A DNA stretch of 64,000 bases from Gammaproteobacteria bacterium (GTDB lineage: Bacteria > Pseudomonadota > Gammaproteobacteria > UBA4575), in NCBI GenBank assembly GCA_033344735.1, contig JAWPMW010000001.1, positions 682,001 through 746,000 on the forward strand, in the 5' to 3' direction. Shown here piece by piece: positions 36,806 to 46,068 of this stretch. Position numbers and translations under genes: made by a program. The notes under the pieces were generated by a model. It worked only from the letters and a program-made list of their open reading frames with translations, was not told where the DNA came from and searched no databases. Within the stretch, counting starts at the first letter, position 1; every line of letters begins with the position of its first letter.

Positions 36806-38305
36806 TTAATTTTCTCGAGTGACTCGCATCACTTCTTCAAGAGTCGTCTTTCCTTGTAATACTAAACGTATGCCATCCTGGCGTATGCTGGGTGCAATTT
36901 TACGTGCGTATTCATCTAGATCCTGCTCAGAGCCTATGTCGTGAATCATGCTGCGAAAAGTATTATCTAAGGTGATAAATTCATAAATTCCACTTCGACC
37001 GGTATAACCACTGTTATTACAAGTAGGACAACCTTTAGCAGAATAGATAGTTGGTGCTTCACTGACACCAGAACCAAACTGGGCTAAGTTTAATTGTTCA
37101 TATTCCATTGAGCTAGCTGTATGTGGTTCTTTACATTCATCACATAACACACGTACTAATCGTTGTGCCAAAACACCAAGCACACTTGATGCCAATAAGA
37201 ATGGCTCTACACCCATATCACGCATTCGTGTAATCGCACCTACCGCAGTATTAGTGTGTAAAGTAGAAAATACCAAATGCCCAGTTAAGCTAGCTTGTAC
37301 TGCAATTTGCGCTGTTTCCAAATCACGAATCTCACCAACCATAACAACGTCTGGATCTTGTCTAAGGATGGCACGTAATCCACGTGCAAATGTCATATCA
37401 ACTTTATTGTTAACTTGAGTTTGACCAATTCCATCTAGGAAATACTCAATAGGGTCTTCGACAGTTAAAATATTGCGAGATGAGTTATTCAATTCATTTA
37501 GCGAGGCATATAAAGTGGTTGTTTTTCCTGAACCAGTTGGACCTGTGACCAAAATAATTCCATGTGGCTTAGTAATAGTATTTTTTAGCTTATCGTGTAA
37601 GTCTTTAGTTAAACCAAGGTGAGATAGTTCTAAACGTCCTGCTTGTTTATCTAATAAACGTAATACAACACGTTCTCCATGACCCGATGGTAATGTAGAT
37701 ACACGCACATCAACGGGGCGACCAGCTACTCTTAGCGAAATACGACCATCTTGAGGAAGTCGTTTCTCAGCGATATCTAAGTTAGCCATCACCTTGATTC
37801 TTGATACAATTAAGATTCCAATATTTTTTGGCGGTTGAAGTACTTCACGTAACACTCCATCTACTCTTAAGCGAATAGATAAGCGCTGCTCAAAAGTTTC
37901 AATATGAATATCAGATGCGTTCTCACGAACAGCTTGAGTGAGTAGGGCATTTAGCAATCGAATTATAGGCGCATCATCATCTGCTTCCATCAAATCTTGT
38001 GGTTCTGGAATAGAGTCAGCCAAGCTTTCTAGATCAAGGTCATCACCAAGATCTTCCATCATTGCTAAAGAGCCATTTGCACCACTGTCATACACTTTAG
38101 ACAGGAGCTCATCAAACTCATCTTCTTGGAGTGGTTTAAATGCGATAGGAGCCCCTAAGAAACGCTGAATCTCCTTGATTGCATTCATTTTTACATTAGG
38201 ACGCTGAAAAACAATTACACGTCCGTTGATTTCGTTACCAACCAACACACCATGTCTTTTAGCAAAGCTATATGGAGGGCGTCGAGTTTCGATTGCAGAA
38301 GCCAT
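36806..38305 (-). CDS. gspE: Type II secretion ATPase E
   Basis: A 499-residue hexameric ATPase. After the N1/N2 domains that bind GspL, the ATPase core shows Walker A GPTGSGKTTT, the Asp box ILTVEDPIEYFLDG, Walker B DPDVVMVGEIRDLETA and the His box GHLVFSTLHTNTA. The zinc-binding tetracysteine motif is intact (CDEC and CPTC about 30 residues apart). It powers pseudopilus assembly and is followed by gspF after 15 nt. Confidence 0.95.
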   Translation of the reverse strand: MASAIETRRPPYSFAKRHGVLVGNEINGRVIVFQRPNVKMNAIKEIQRFLGAPIAFKPLQEDEFDELLSKVYDSGANGSLAMMEDLGDDLDLESLADSIPEPQDLMEADDDAPIIRLLNALLTQAVRENASDIHIETFEQRLSIRLRVDGVLREVLQPPKNIGILIVSRIKVMANLDIAEKRLPQDGRISLRVAGRPVDVRVSTLPSGHGERVVLRLLDKQAGRLELSHLGLTKDLHDKLKNTITKPHGIILVTGPTGSGKTTTLYASLNELNNSSRNILTVEDPIEYFLDGIGQTQVNNKVDMTFARGLRAILRQDPDVVMVGEIRDLETAQIAVQASLTGHLVFSTLHTNTAVGAITRMRDMGVEPFLLASSVLGVLAQRLVRVLCDECKEPHTASSMEYEQLNLAQFGSGVSEAPTIYSAKGCPTCNNSGYTGRSGIYEFITLDNTFRSMIHDIGSEQDLDEYARKIAPSIRQDGIRLVLQGKTTLEEVMRVTREN

Positions 38306-38311
38306 AGAATA

Positions 38312-40312
38312 TTATTGCTGTGATGAACTCGGTGATTGTGGTTGAAGTTGACTATTCGATGTTTGTGTAGGATTTTTTACTTGAATAGGCAGTTGAGTGA
38401 CTAGGTCATTAAGATCAGGAAAGCGTGCAAAATTGTCTTTAATTAATCCACGATCTTCAATTTTAGATTCTAATTGACGAGTACGTAAGTATTCATATTT
38501 AGATTCTGTCGCCACATTAGCACTACTTGCATCACGCAATATGACAGGATGAATAAACACCATTAAATTTTGTTTGGTTTTAGATGTTGTTGTCGACCTA
38601 AACAAGTTTCCAAGTAATGGAATGTCTCCAAGTAGAGGTGTTTTAGTTACTGAGTCTCTGTAATCATCTTGAGTTAATCCACCCAGCACAAGAATCTTGT
38701 TATCGTCTACCATTACTGAAGTACTTATTCTTCGTTCATTAGTTATAATGTCGGAAGCCACTGAGCTAGTTGAAATATTAGAAATTTCTTGCTCAATCTG
38801 GAGTCTTACACTGTCTCCCTCATTAATCTGCGGGGTTATTCGTAATGTAAGTCCTACATCTTGTCTTTCAATTGTTTGAAAAGGATTTACAGCAGAATCT
38901 GTACCACTTCCTGTATTAGTAAATTGGCCTGTAATAAATGGTACATTCTGTGCCACTACAATTTCAGCTTCTTCATTGTCTAGCGTCACCAGCGTAGGCG
39001 TGGAAAGAATATTAGTTGAGGCATCGCCTTCAAGTGCTCTTAAAAGTACCCCCCATTGAGTGTCTCCCGATAAATCAGCACCGCCTAATGAAAAACCCGT
39101 TGCACTGAGAAGACTAGTCGGGTCTGCAACAATATTTGCGATAGTACCACTATTGATAGAAGAAGCTGCAGGGCCACTTGGAGAATCTCCAGTAGGAATT
39201 AAAAAGCCTTCTACCCCAAGTTCTTTGGACAAGTCTGAAGAGACTTCTGCAATGATTGCTTCTACTAATACTTGAGCACGTCTTACGTCTAGCTTGCTGA
39301 TAACTCTACGCAAACTATCATACCTAGCAGGTGGAGCAGTAATTATTAATGCATTGTTTGTTGCATCTGCCTGAATATTGATGTCTTCATCACTTGACGA
39401 AGTCGTATTTGTTCCATTCTCAGAAGATTCGAAATCTGAAACACCTTGAAGGATGGGTGCGATCTCTTCGGCTAACGCATAATGTAAATAAACTACCTTA
39501 GTATTGCCAGTTCCTTCAATCGGCGTGTCTAAGTGTGCAATTAAACCTCGAATACGCATTTTTGATGTGCTATCACCAGAGAGCAAAATACTATTTGTTC
39601 TCTCATCTGCTGCTAAGGTTGGGGCGCCTGGCGTTTGTGCAGCCGCTTGTCCACCGGCAGTGCGAAGAGAATTTAGTATTTGAACGACTTCACTTGCAGA
39701 AGCATGCTGTAAAGTAATTACTTCAATTTCTTGTGCATCTGGCTGATCAATCTTTTTAATTATTTTTTCTAAACGAGCTATATTTGCTCCCCGATCGGAA
39801 ATCACTAGCATATTGCTACCAGGGTAAGCAGCTAAATGACCTTGTTGAGGAACTAATGGACGAAGGATGGGAACGAGTTGTGCAGCGGCAACGTTATTGA
39901 CTTCAATTACACGCGTAACTAACTCGTCACCCTTAGAACCTGATGAGCCAGTCACAACATTGCCTGGACCTTGTTTAGCATTCACATCCGGTAATATCTT
40001 AATCACTTCACCAACTTCAACAGTAGCAAATCCATGCACTTGTAAAACAGATAAAAATACTTCATAAATTTCTTTACGATCCATAGGACGCGCCGAAACT
40101 ACAGTTACTTTTGCTTTTACGCGAGGATCAATAACAAAATTTTTCCCAGTGATCTCCGCAACTGTTTCGATGAAAGATTGCAGATCAGCATCCTTAAGAT
40201 TAAGTGTAATGCCAGTTTCTGAAAATGCTAAGTTGGAAAACACACAACTCGCCAGCAGCATGAGTGCAAGTATCTGTGATTTGATAGCATATGGTGCGGC
40301 AAAGTTTTTCAT
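38312..40312 (-). CDS. gspD: Type II secretion outer-membrane secretin D
   Basis: A secretin of about 666 residues. I chose the ATG at 40312, which gives a short basic n-region and a signal peptide (IKSQILALMLLASCVFSNLAF); the open frame extends 22 codons further upstream. Periplasmic N0-N3 domains follow (LNLKDADLQSFIETVAEITGK opening N0). The C-terminal secretin domain includes VPFITGQ, the conserved QDVGLTLRITPQINEGDSV block, and GGLTQDDYRDSVTKTPLLG with PLLGNLF. It forms the 15-mer outer-membrane channel. It lies between gspC and gspE. Confidence 0.93.
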   Translation of the reverse strand: MKNFAAPYAIKSQILALMLLASCVFSNLAFSETGITLNLKDADLQSFIETVAEITGKNFVIDPRVKAKVTVVSARPMDRKEIYEVFLSVLQVHGFATVEVGEVIKILPDVNAKQGPGNVVTGSSGSKGDELVTRVIEVNNVAAAQLVPILRPLVPQQGHLAAYPGSNMLVISDRGANIARLEKIIKKIDQPDAQEIEVITLQHASASEVVQILNSLRTAGGQAAAQTPGAPTLAADERTNSILLSGDSTSKMRIRGLIAHLDTPIEGTGNTKVVYLHYALAEEIAPILQGVSDFESSENGTNTTSSSDEDINIQADATNNALIITAPPARYDSLRRVISKLDVRRAQVLVEAIIAEVSSDLSKELGVEGFLIPTGDSPSGPAASSINSGTIANIVADPTSLLSATGFSLGGADLSGDTQWGVLLRALEGDASTNILSTPTLVTLDNEEAEIVVAQNVPFITGQFTNTGSGTDSAVNPFQTIERQDVGLTLRITPQINEGDSVRLQIEQEISNISTSSVASDIITNERRISTSVMVDDNKILVLGGLTQDDYRDSVTKTPLLGDIPLLGNLFRSTTTSKTKQNLMVFIHPVILRDASSANVATESKYEYLRTRQLESKIEDRGLIKDNFARFPDLNDLVTQLPIQVKNPTQTSNSQLQPQSPSSSQQ

Positions 40313-40440
40313 CGTTATCATCATTTTTATTTCACTTATTACAATCGTAATAATTATCTTGTTTTTTCCAAAAACCAATGTCCTAACAGTAGATTATCGA
40401 ACACTTATTACTAGTTTGTGTAGATATGTGAATCAGTGGT

Positions 40441-41358
40441 TCAATCTAGGTTATGAACAAGGTTAATCGTGGTTCCAGAACGTAAAACGGTCATCTCCAA
40501 CTGTGAGGCGCTAACAAGCTTTTGAAACGCCTGGGTGGCTTTATTGGGGTTATCCAGAGATATTTCATTAATAGTTGTGATCACATCGCCTTCCACTAAA
40601 CCCAATTCATCAAATAATGCCGAAGAGCCGCCATTTGGCTTCACCTTATAGCCCATAAATTCACCTGTTTCATCGTCATTTGCACTACTAATTGATATGT
40701 ATTTGGCTAGGGAAGAGGGGTTTTTAGTCAATTGTTGCTTAAGGTTTGAAAGGCTGGGCTGCTGATTGGCTTTAGCTTGGGAAGGTACTCGAGATGATAT
40801 AGGTATTTTTCTAGTTGTTGACGTATTATTTAGGTTAGAAAATCCCTTTTCAGATGCTTTAGGTAAAGATAGTTTTTCTGTGCGCCCAGATCGGGCAAGT
40901 AACACATAATCAGAGAAAACTGAATGTAATGTAACACCTGAGGTTATCTCTTCATCTAATTGATAAAACTTATGTTTTTTTGATTCATTTTCAATAATAG
41001 CAAAACCTTCTCCGCCACCTAAGGCAAGAACACCACTGAGTGTTAAGTTTAGAGAGGTGTCCGGTGCATTTTGATCAGCCATCACAGGATTATCAGCAAT
41101 AGAAGCCTTACCCATGAGGTGCAAGCGCGCAATTTGGGACCCATAGTCTGGTTTAGGTGGAGGTGGTTTAACAAGCTTTGGAGGAGCGGCTTTTATCTCA
41201 GTAACGTTGGTTGAAGACTCAGCACCTGAAAAAAAGCTCCACACTAATTTGGCTGAACTCATTGCGATAAGTATCACTAACAAGTAGCTCAACATGCGTG
41301 GCAATAAGACGCTATTTCTCTGCAAAATGGCAGGTAATTGTAGTGCGATACTGGTCAT
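40441..41358 (-). CDS. gspC: Type II secretion system protein C
   Basis: A 305-residue bitopic protein and first gene of the gsp operon. A membrane helix at about 20-40 is followed by a Pro-rich linker (PPKLVKPPPPKPDYG). The HR domain (LTLSGVLALGGGEGFAIIE) contacts GspD. A C-terminal PDZ domain (GYKVKPNGGSSALFDELGLV; GDVITTINEISLDN) completes it. GspC often sets substrate specificity. The gap to gspD is about 128 nt and may hold a second promoter. Confidence 0.9.
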   Translation of the reverse strand: MTSIALQLPAILQRNSVLLPRMLSYLLVILIAMSSAKLVWSFFSGAESSTNVTEIKAAPPKLVKPPPPKPDYGSQIARLHLMGKASIADNPVMADQNAPDTSLNLTLSGVLALGGGEGFAIIENESKKHKFYQLDEEITSGVTLHSVFSDYVLLARSGRTEKLSLPKASEKGFSNLNNTSTTRKIPISSRVPSQAKANQQPSLSNLKQQLTKNPSSLAKYISISSANDDETGEFMGYKVKPNGGSSALFDELGLVEGDVITTINEISLDNPNKATQAFQKLVSASQLEMTVLRSGTTINLVHNLD

Positions 41359-41476
41359 AGTAGGTTAGTTTAGAATGGCGTTATGTACAGAAGTTTACTT
41401 AATTTACTATTCGAATTCAGATAATTCCCGACAAGATAGTAAATAATAAGTGTAAGGCCCTAAATAATCTTCGTGC

Positions 41477-41506
41477 TTGACATAAGTGCCTGTTTTAACG
41501 TAATGT
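41477..41506 (+). promoter_or_regulatory. Candidate stringent-type promoter for tRNA-Glu
   Basis: A perfect TTGACA at 41477-41482 is followed after 18 nt by TAATGT and then a GC-rich discriminator (CGCGGCCC), which is typical of stable RNA promoters. It lies about 58 nt upstream of tRNA-Glu. The -10 match is weak. Confidence 0.45.
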
Positions 41507-41563
41507 TCGCGGCCCATAAGCACTGTAGAAATGCGGTGTTCTCTACGATAAAGCGATCAATTT

Positions 41564-41639
41564 GTCCCCATCGTCTAGAGGCCTAGGACATCGCCCTTTC
41601 ACGGCGACAACAGGGGTTCGAATCCCCTTGGGGACGCCA
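41564..41639 (+). tRNA. tRNA-Glu(UUC)
   Basis: A 76-nt cloverleaf with encoded CCA. The acceptor stem GTCCCCA pairs with TGGGGAC, the anticodon stem TCGCC/GGCGA encloses loop CTTTCAC with anticodon TTC, and the T arm is AGGGGTTCGAATCCCCT. It is very close to the Escherichia coli tRNA-Glu that I know. It is a lone gene between gspC and uspA. Confidence 0.97.
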
Positions 41640-41812
41640 TTCTTATATCAATCAACTAAATCACTAAGATTATAGATCTGGTGCTTTTTTCGATTGGTTG
41701 ATTATCAATCAGTATCATTTGTTATTCGGAATCAACGCTAATAAAGGAATCAGATTTTTCAGTTATGAATAGATGTCGGCTTTCGGCTCAAAAGCAGTCA
41801 TTAAAAGGATCA

Positions 41813-42247
41813 TTAAAGCTTTGTCGGCACAACAAGGAGAGGAATATTACATAGACGTATAGTATTTTCCGCTGTGCTACCTAAAAACAGTCGCTTTAAC
41901 CCAGTTTTTCCCTGAGTGCCCATAACGATTAGATCAGCTTCCCAATCTCCTGCGATTTTAATTATTTCCTTGCTCGGTTTCCCTTCTGATACATATCGAT
42001 CGAATTTGCATTCGGGAAAATTTTCTACAATATGATCAATTGTTTGATTCGCTTCCTTTTTTAGCTTAGTAATTTGGTCTTGTGGAAGACTTCCAGACTC
42101 CGAATCTTTATTAACTTTTGCAGTATCAATTACAGATGCTAAGGCGATGTTAGCGTCAAGCTGGATAGCTAATTTTATACCTTGTTCAGCGACCCTCATG
42201 GAAAGCTCACTTTTGTTAATAGCAATTAAGATTTTTTGATATGGCAT
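41813..42247 (-). CDS. Universal stress protein, UspA family
   Basis: A 144-residue cytosolic protein of a single Usp domain. The N terminus YQKILIAINKSELSMRVAEQG and the C-terminal ATP-binding signature MGTQGKTGLKRLFLGSTAENT fit the G-2X-G-9X-G(S/T) pattern, so it is likely an ATP-binding Usp. It is a single-gene unit divergent from the sodium channel gene. Stress induction is expected from the family but no regulatory site was identified. Confidence 0.9.
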   Translation of the reverse strand: MPYQKILIAINKSELSMRVAEQGIKLAIQLDANIALASVIDTAKVNKDSESGSLPQDQITKLKKEANQTIDHIVENFPECKFDRYVSEGKPSKEIIKIAGDWEADLIVMGTQGKTGLKRLFLGSTAENTIRLCNIPLLVVPTKL

Positions 42248-42422
42248 TTTAAATTGTAGGAAGTAGCTATAACTAGATTATCAGTATAAGTATTATAGTC
42301 GCTTACAGATTCAAAAGTGGTCATTTTTTAACAAAAAAGCCCGATAAATATCGCGCTTATAATGATTTTTTTACACTACCACTATAATATTTTGCATTAT
42401 TAAATTCTAAGGACTGGTAATA

Positions 42423-43274
42423 ATGGTTAACCCAAAACCAATTGAAAAATTAAAGGGAAGTCGGCAAAGCATTTCTAATCTTGTAGATCACCCTAAATTC
42501 ACAATTTTTATCACCACTTTGATATTCATAAATGCCATCACGCTAGGCCTAGAAACTGATGCAGACATTATGAAGCGCTATGGATTTTGGTTATTATTGA
42601 TCGATAAAGTCATACTTGTCTTATTTACATTCGAATTAGTATTAAAATTTTACGCCTATAGATTTTCATTTTTTCGATCTGGCTGGAATGTTTTTGACTT
42701 TGTAATAGTATCAATAGCATGGCTCCCAACAACTGGGCCTTTATCTGTATTGCGAGCATTGAGAATATTACGTGTTCTCAGGCTACTTTCTGTCGTACCT
42801 CAGATGCGAAGAGTAATTTCAGCACTTGGTCACTCTATACCTGGCATGGTTTCAGTAATCGCAGTACTTTGCATTATTTTTTATGTGTCAGCAGTACTAA
42901 CTACTAAACTATTTGGCGCTCATCCAGACCCTAATTTGCAAGAGTGGTTTGGTACAGTAGGGGCTTCGGCCTATACATTATTTCAAATTATGACATTGGA
43001 AAGCTGGTCAATGGGTATCGTTCGGCCAGTTATGGAGCATTTCCCATATTCTTGGATATTCTTTGTGCCATTTATCATCACTACTAGTTTTGCAGTATTA
43101 AATTTATTCATTGGTATCATTGTAGATGCGATGCAAATTGTACAAGGAGAAACTCGACAAATTGATAATTCTGAAATAAAAGAATTTACTCAAGATGAAC
43201 TTAATTTACTTCATAAACGTTTCGATGAGTTACACGCTGAGTTGGCAGAGCTGAAGAAAAATTCTTCTACCTGA
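42423..43274 (+). CDS. Bacterial voltage-gated sodium channel (BacNav/NaChBac family)
   Basis: A 283-residue six-helix channel. The S4 voltage sensor has Arg at every third position (R111, R114, R117, R120 in VLRALRILRVLRLL). The pore loop has the selectivity filter TLESWSM at 191-197, the same seven residues I recall from NavAb and NavMs. S6 is VPFIITTSFAVLNLFIGIIV (215-234). The C terminus after about 252 is a helical, leucine-patterned tail (LLHKRFDELHAELAELKK) expected to form the four-helix bundle of the tetramer. It stands alone, 58 nt before a cytochrome b561 gene. Its usual proposed roles are motility, pH or membrane-potential control. Confidence 0.94.
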   Translation: MVNPKPIEKLKGSRQSISNLVDHPKFTIFITTLIFINAITLGLETDADIMKRYGFWLLLIDKVILVLFTFELVLKFYAYRFSFFRSGWNVFDFVIVSIAWLPTTGPLSVLRALRILRVLRLLSVVPQMRRVISALGHSIPGMVSVIAVLCIIFYVSAVLTTKLFGAHPDPNLQEWFGTVGASAYTLFQIMTLESWSMGIVRPVMEHFPYSWIFFVPFIITTSFAVLNLFIGIIVDAMQIVQGETRQIDNSEIKEFTQDELNLLHKRFDELHAELAELKKNSST

Positions 43275-43332
43275 GAGTGTTTGTACTCTAAAATTAAAAT
43301 ATGAAAATGTTCAATGTGTATTAAGGACAAAA

Positions 43333-43917
43333 ATGGCACTTAAAAACTCCATAAACAATTATGGCTCTATCGCAAAATGGATTCACTGGTCGCTAGCCTT
43401 CCTATTCTTATGTTCATATTGTGCTGTTTATTATCGACACTGGTTCACTGATGATAAGACCCCAGAGAATTGGATTTCACTGCAATTACACCTATCTATT
43501 GGAATTAGCATTGCGGTCATCGTCGCGCTTAGAATCATCTGGCGCAATTTGAATCAAATTCCTGAACAAGAGCCTGGATCTAAGATTGCACATATAGCTG
43601 CGCACCTTGGTCATTACGCTTTGTATGCTGTAATGATATTAATGCCATTAACTGGCTATATCGGTACAGGTGTAGACACAGAGTTTTTCTTTTTATTTGA
43701 TATAACGAAATTTGAATCAACTTCTCTTTATCAACTTATTGTTACCAACTGGATGGGACTTAGTTTTAAGGAGTTTGAAGCACCCATCGACTTTTTCCAC
43801 AAAGAGATTATGGGTAAATGGGCAGTGTGGCTCCTAATTGTGGGGCATGCATTGGCAGCCATGTACCACCATTTTGTTAAAAAAGATCGCACATTAATAA
43901 AAATGACTACAGGCTAA
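43333..43917 (+). CDS. Cytochrome b561 family protein
   Basis: A 194-residue four-helix membrane protein with the family start YGSIAKWIHWSLAFLFL. Heme-ligand candidates are H18, the histidines in HIAAHLGHYALYAVMILMP, and VGHALAAMYHHFVKKD near the C terminus. Members pass electrons from quinol to periplasmic acceptors such as superoxide. It is followed by a terminator-like hairpin and may be cotranscribed with the channel gene. Confidence 0.9.
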   Translation: MALKNSINNYGSIAKWIHWSLAFLFLCSYCAVYYRHWFTDDKTPENWISLQLHLSIGISIAVIVALRIIWRNLNQIPEQEPGSKIAHIAAHLGHYALYAVMILMPLTGYIGTGVDTEFFFLFDITKFESTSLYQLIVTNWMGLSFKEFEAPIDFFHKEIMGKWAVWLLIVGHALAAMYHHFVKKDRTLIKMTTG

Positions 43918-43930
43918 TACAACTGAATAT

Positions 43931-43959
43931 CTGCTTTTGAGCGAAAGCAGACATTTTTC
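43931..43959 (+). terminator. Intrinsic terminator after cytochrome b561 gene
   Basis: A stem CTGCTTT / AAAGCAG with a 6-nt loop is followed by ACATTTTTCT, 13 nt after the stop codon of the b561 gene. The T run is slightly interrupted. Confidence 0.65.
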
Positions 43960-44069
43960 TGCGAAATAAGGAGAATGAATTAAGCAAATTCAAGTATATT
44001 GGCAGAATAAAAATGATGCATTCATTAAAAAGCAGTAAATCATTACTTTTAAGTATCTAGGAAATATCT

Positions 44070-44936
44070 ATGAAATTTATAACAGTTTTTACTCTTACCT
44101 GCGCAACTATTATTTACTCCATTTCAGCATTTGCAGATCACCATGTTAATACTGTTAGTCAAATCAAAGAAACTGGCAAGATTAGAATAGGGTACAGACA
44201 ATCCGAACCGCCCATGTCATTTGTTAATAAAGATGGTAACCCTGTTGGGTATTCAATAGATTTATGCAATTACATAGTTGAAGAATTAAAAAACGATTTA
44301 AAATCTCCCAATATAAAGATTGAATATATACCCGTTGATGCCAAAGATAGATTTTCAGCGATCACCGAGAATAAAATTGATATTTTATGCGGCTCAACAA
44401 CAAAAACATTGTCAAGAAGTAAGTTGGTCGATTTTACTCAATTAACTTTTATTACTGGTGCATCATTAATGACTTTAAAAGGTCAAGAATTTAATGACTT
44501 AGCTCAATTAGATGATAATAAAGTAGGTGTTGTTCAAAACACAACGACCTTAGAACACTTGGAAAAATTATTAAAACAATCATATTCATTGGCTAATGTA
44601 GAGCAGTACAAATCCGCTGAACAAGGCTTAGATGCATTACGCAACGGTGATATTGCTGCTTTTGCCGCAGACCAGGTTGTATTAATCGGTTTAGCTATAT
44701 CTTCGCCAGATGGAGACAAATTTAGCATTTCACCAAATGTTTTCTCCTACGAACCTTTGGCTCTGGCAACAAGGCGCAATGATGCTGAATTTATTTATAT
44801 CGCCAATAGTAGTATTTCAAAGCTTAGTCGTAACAAACAAATTTTTAAATTGTACGGCAAATGGTTTAGTAAGTTTTCTGAAAAGCGACCGCCCTTAATC
44901 GAATCTCTTTATAAACTGAATGCCATTCCTGAGTGA
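44070..44936 (+). CDS. Periplasmic amino-acid ABC transporter substrate-binding protein (family 3)
   Basis: A 288-residue protein with a clear signal peptide (residues 1-22, ending SAFA before DHH). The binding domain has IRIGYRQSEPPMSFVNKDGNPVGYSIDLC and later VDFTQLTFITGASLM and VGVVQNTTTLEHLEK, as in GltI/glutamate-aspartate binding proteins. No permease or ATPase gene is adjacent, so it is an orphan here, either using a distant transporter or serving a sensory role. Confidence 0.87.
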   Translation: MKFITVFTLTCATIIYSISAFADHHVNTVSQIKETGKIRIGYRQSEPPMSFVNKDGNPVGYSIDLCNYIVEELKNDLKSPNIKIEYIPVDAKDRFSAITENKIDILCGSTTKTLSRSKLVDFTQLTFITGASLMTLKGQEFNDLAQLDDNKVGVVQNTTTLEHLEKLLKQSYSLANVEQYKSAEQGLDALRNGDIAAFAADQVVLIGLAISSPDGDKFSISPNVFSYEPLALATRRNDAEFIYIANSSISKLSRNKQIFKLYGKWFSKFSEKRPPLIESLYKLNAIPE

Positions 44937-45109
44937 ATTGGTTGATTCAACATTTTCTATAAATTTTAAGATGATATTTATAGAGTACGAATCTATATTA
45001 TACTCCTATAAGTTCGCATAATGTATATTATGTTAAATAATATCTGATTGTAAGATTGCATAGAAAATAAGTGTCATATTATTGATAACAAATAAAGGAA
45101 GTATTTACC

Positions 45110-45370
45110 ATGAAAATAATATTGATACTTATATACCTAGTAATTAGTTTATCAATGAGCACACTGAGTTATGCAAAATTCAAATGCGCTGAAGATATAT
45201 CAGATGATGAATGTAAAAGTAAAAATAAAATAGAATATTGCGAATATATTGATAGAAGAGTAAGCACCTTAAAAAGAGAATTACAAAATGGATATGATAC
45301 ATATCATCATGATGAATATAGAACTGAAATAAAAGAATTAACGAGCGATAAAAACAAATATTGTGAATAA
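45110..45370 (+). CDS. Small secreted Cys-containing protein, unknown
   Basis: An 86-residue protein with a signal peptide (KIILILIYLVISLSMSTLSYA) and a mature part with four Cys (AKFKCAEDISDDECKSK, IEYCEYI, and the penultimate residue). AAGGAAG is a good ribosome binding site before the ATG. I do not recognise the family. It is 5 nt upstream of the glycosyltransferase gene and may be cotranscribed with it. Confidence 0.6.
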   Translation: MKIILILIYLVISLSMSTLSYAKFKCAEDISDDECKSKNKIEYCEYIDRRVSTLKRELQNGYDTYHHDEYRTEIKELTSDKNKYCE

Positions 45371-45375
45371 AAACA

Positions 45376-46065
45376 TTGCAATCCTCTATATCAATCATTA
45401 TTCCAGTCTTCAATGAGGAGTTAATAATAAGAGAAAATATAGAGCATTTAAATTGGATAAATGCATCTTATTATTTACTTTTTGTCGATGGAAATAGTAC
45501 CGACTCAACGATAAATATATTAGAAGAAAATAACTTTAACGTAATAAAATCACCTTTAACAGGACGTGGCGGCCAAATTTCTTATGGCGCATCAAACCTT
45601 AATAACGAAAGTGAATACTTATTATTCCTCCATATAGATACACTCTTGCCTAAAGACTTCTATAATCAAATGAATGAATATATGGAAAATTATTATTGGG
45701 GATTTTTCAGAATAAAATTAAATTCAAATAAATTAATATTCAAAATTATTCAGTTTATGATGAATTATCGTTCCCAATTAACAAGTATCGCTACGGGTGA
45801 TCAAGCAATCTTTGTCAGAAAAAATGAATTCATGAATCACATTGATACAATGATTGAACACCCAATTATGGAAGATATATATGTGTCAAAAGTATTTAAA
45901 GAAAAATTTGGCAATGGCGCTATAATAAAAAAACCAGTGATCACATCAGTTCGTTATTGGCAAAACAAAGGACCTATTAAAACTATCCTCAAAATGTGGA
46001 AATTTCGTCTTCTATATTTTATTGGCATATCGCCTAAGTATCTTTATGTTAAATACTATAAATGA
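45376..46065 (+). CDS. Family 2 glycosyltransferase, TIGR04283-like
   Basis: A 229-residue GT-A fold enzyme with SISIIIPVFNEELIIRENIEHL, the donor-binding LLFVDGNSTDSTINI, and HIDTLLPKDF holding the metal-binding HxD. The GRGGQISYGAS and GDQAIFVRK blocks fit the subgroup I know as TIGR04283, often paired with a TIGR04282 protein. The start is a TTG at 45376; no in-frame ATG covers the first strand. The next gene, 3 nt on, is the TIGR04282-like partner. Confidence 0.82.
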   Translation: MQSSISIIIPVFNEELIIRENIEHLNWINASYYLLFVDGNSTDSTINILEENNFNVIKSPLTGRGGQISYGASNLNNESEYLLFLHIDTLLPKDFYNQMNEYMENYYWGFFRIKLNSNKLIFKIIQFMMNYRSQLTSIATGDQAIFVRKNEFMNHIDTMIEHPIMEDIYVSKVFKEKFGNGAIIKKPVITSVRYWQNKGPIKTILKMWKFRLLYFIGISPKYLYVKYYK

Positions 46066-46068
46066 CGC

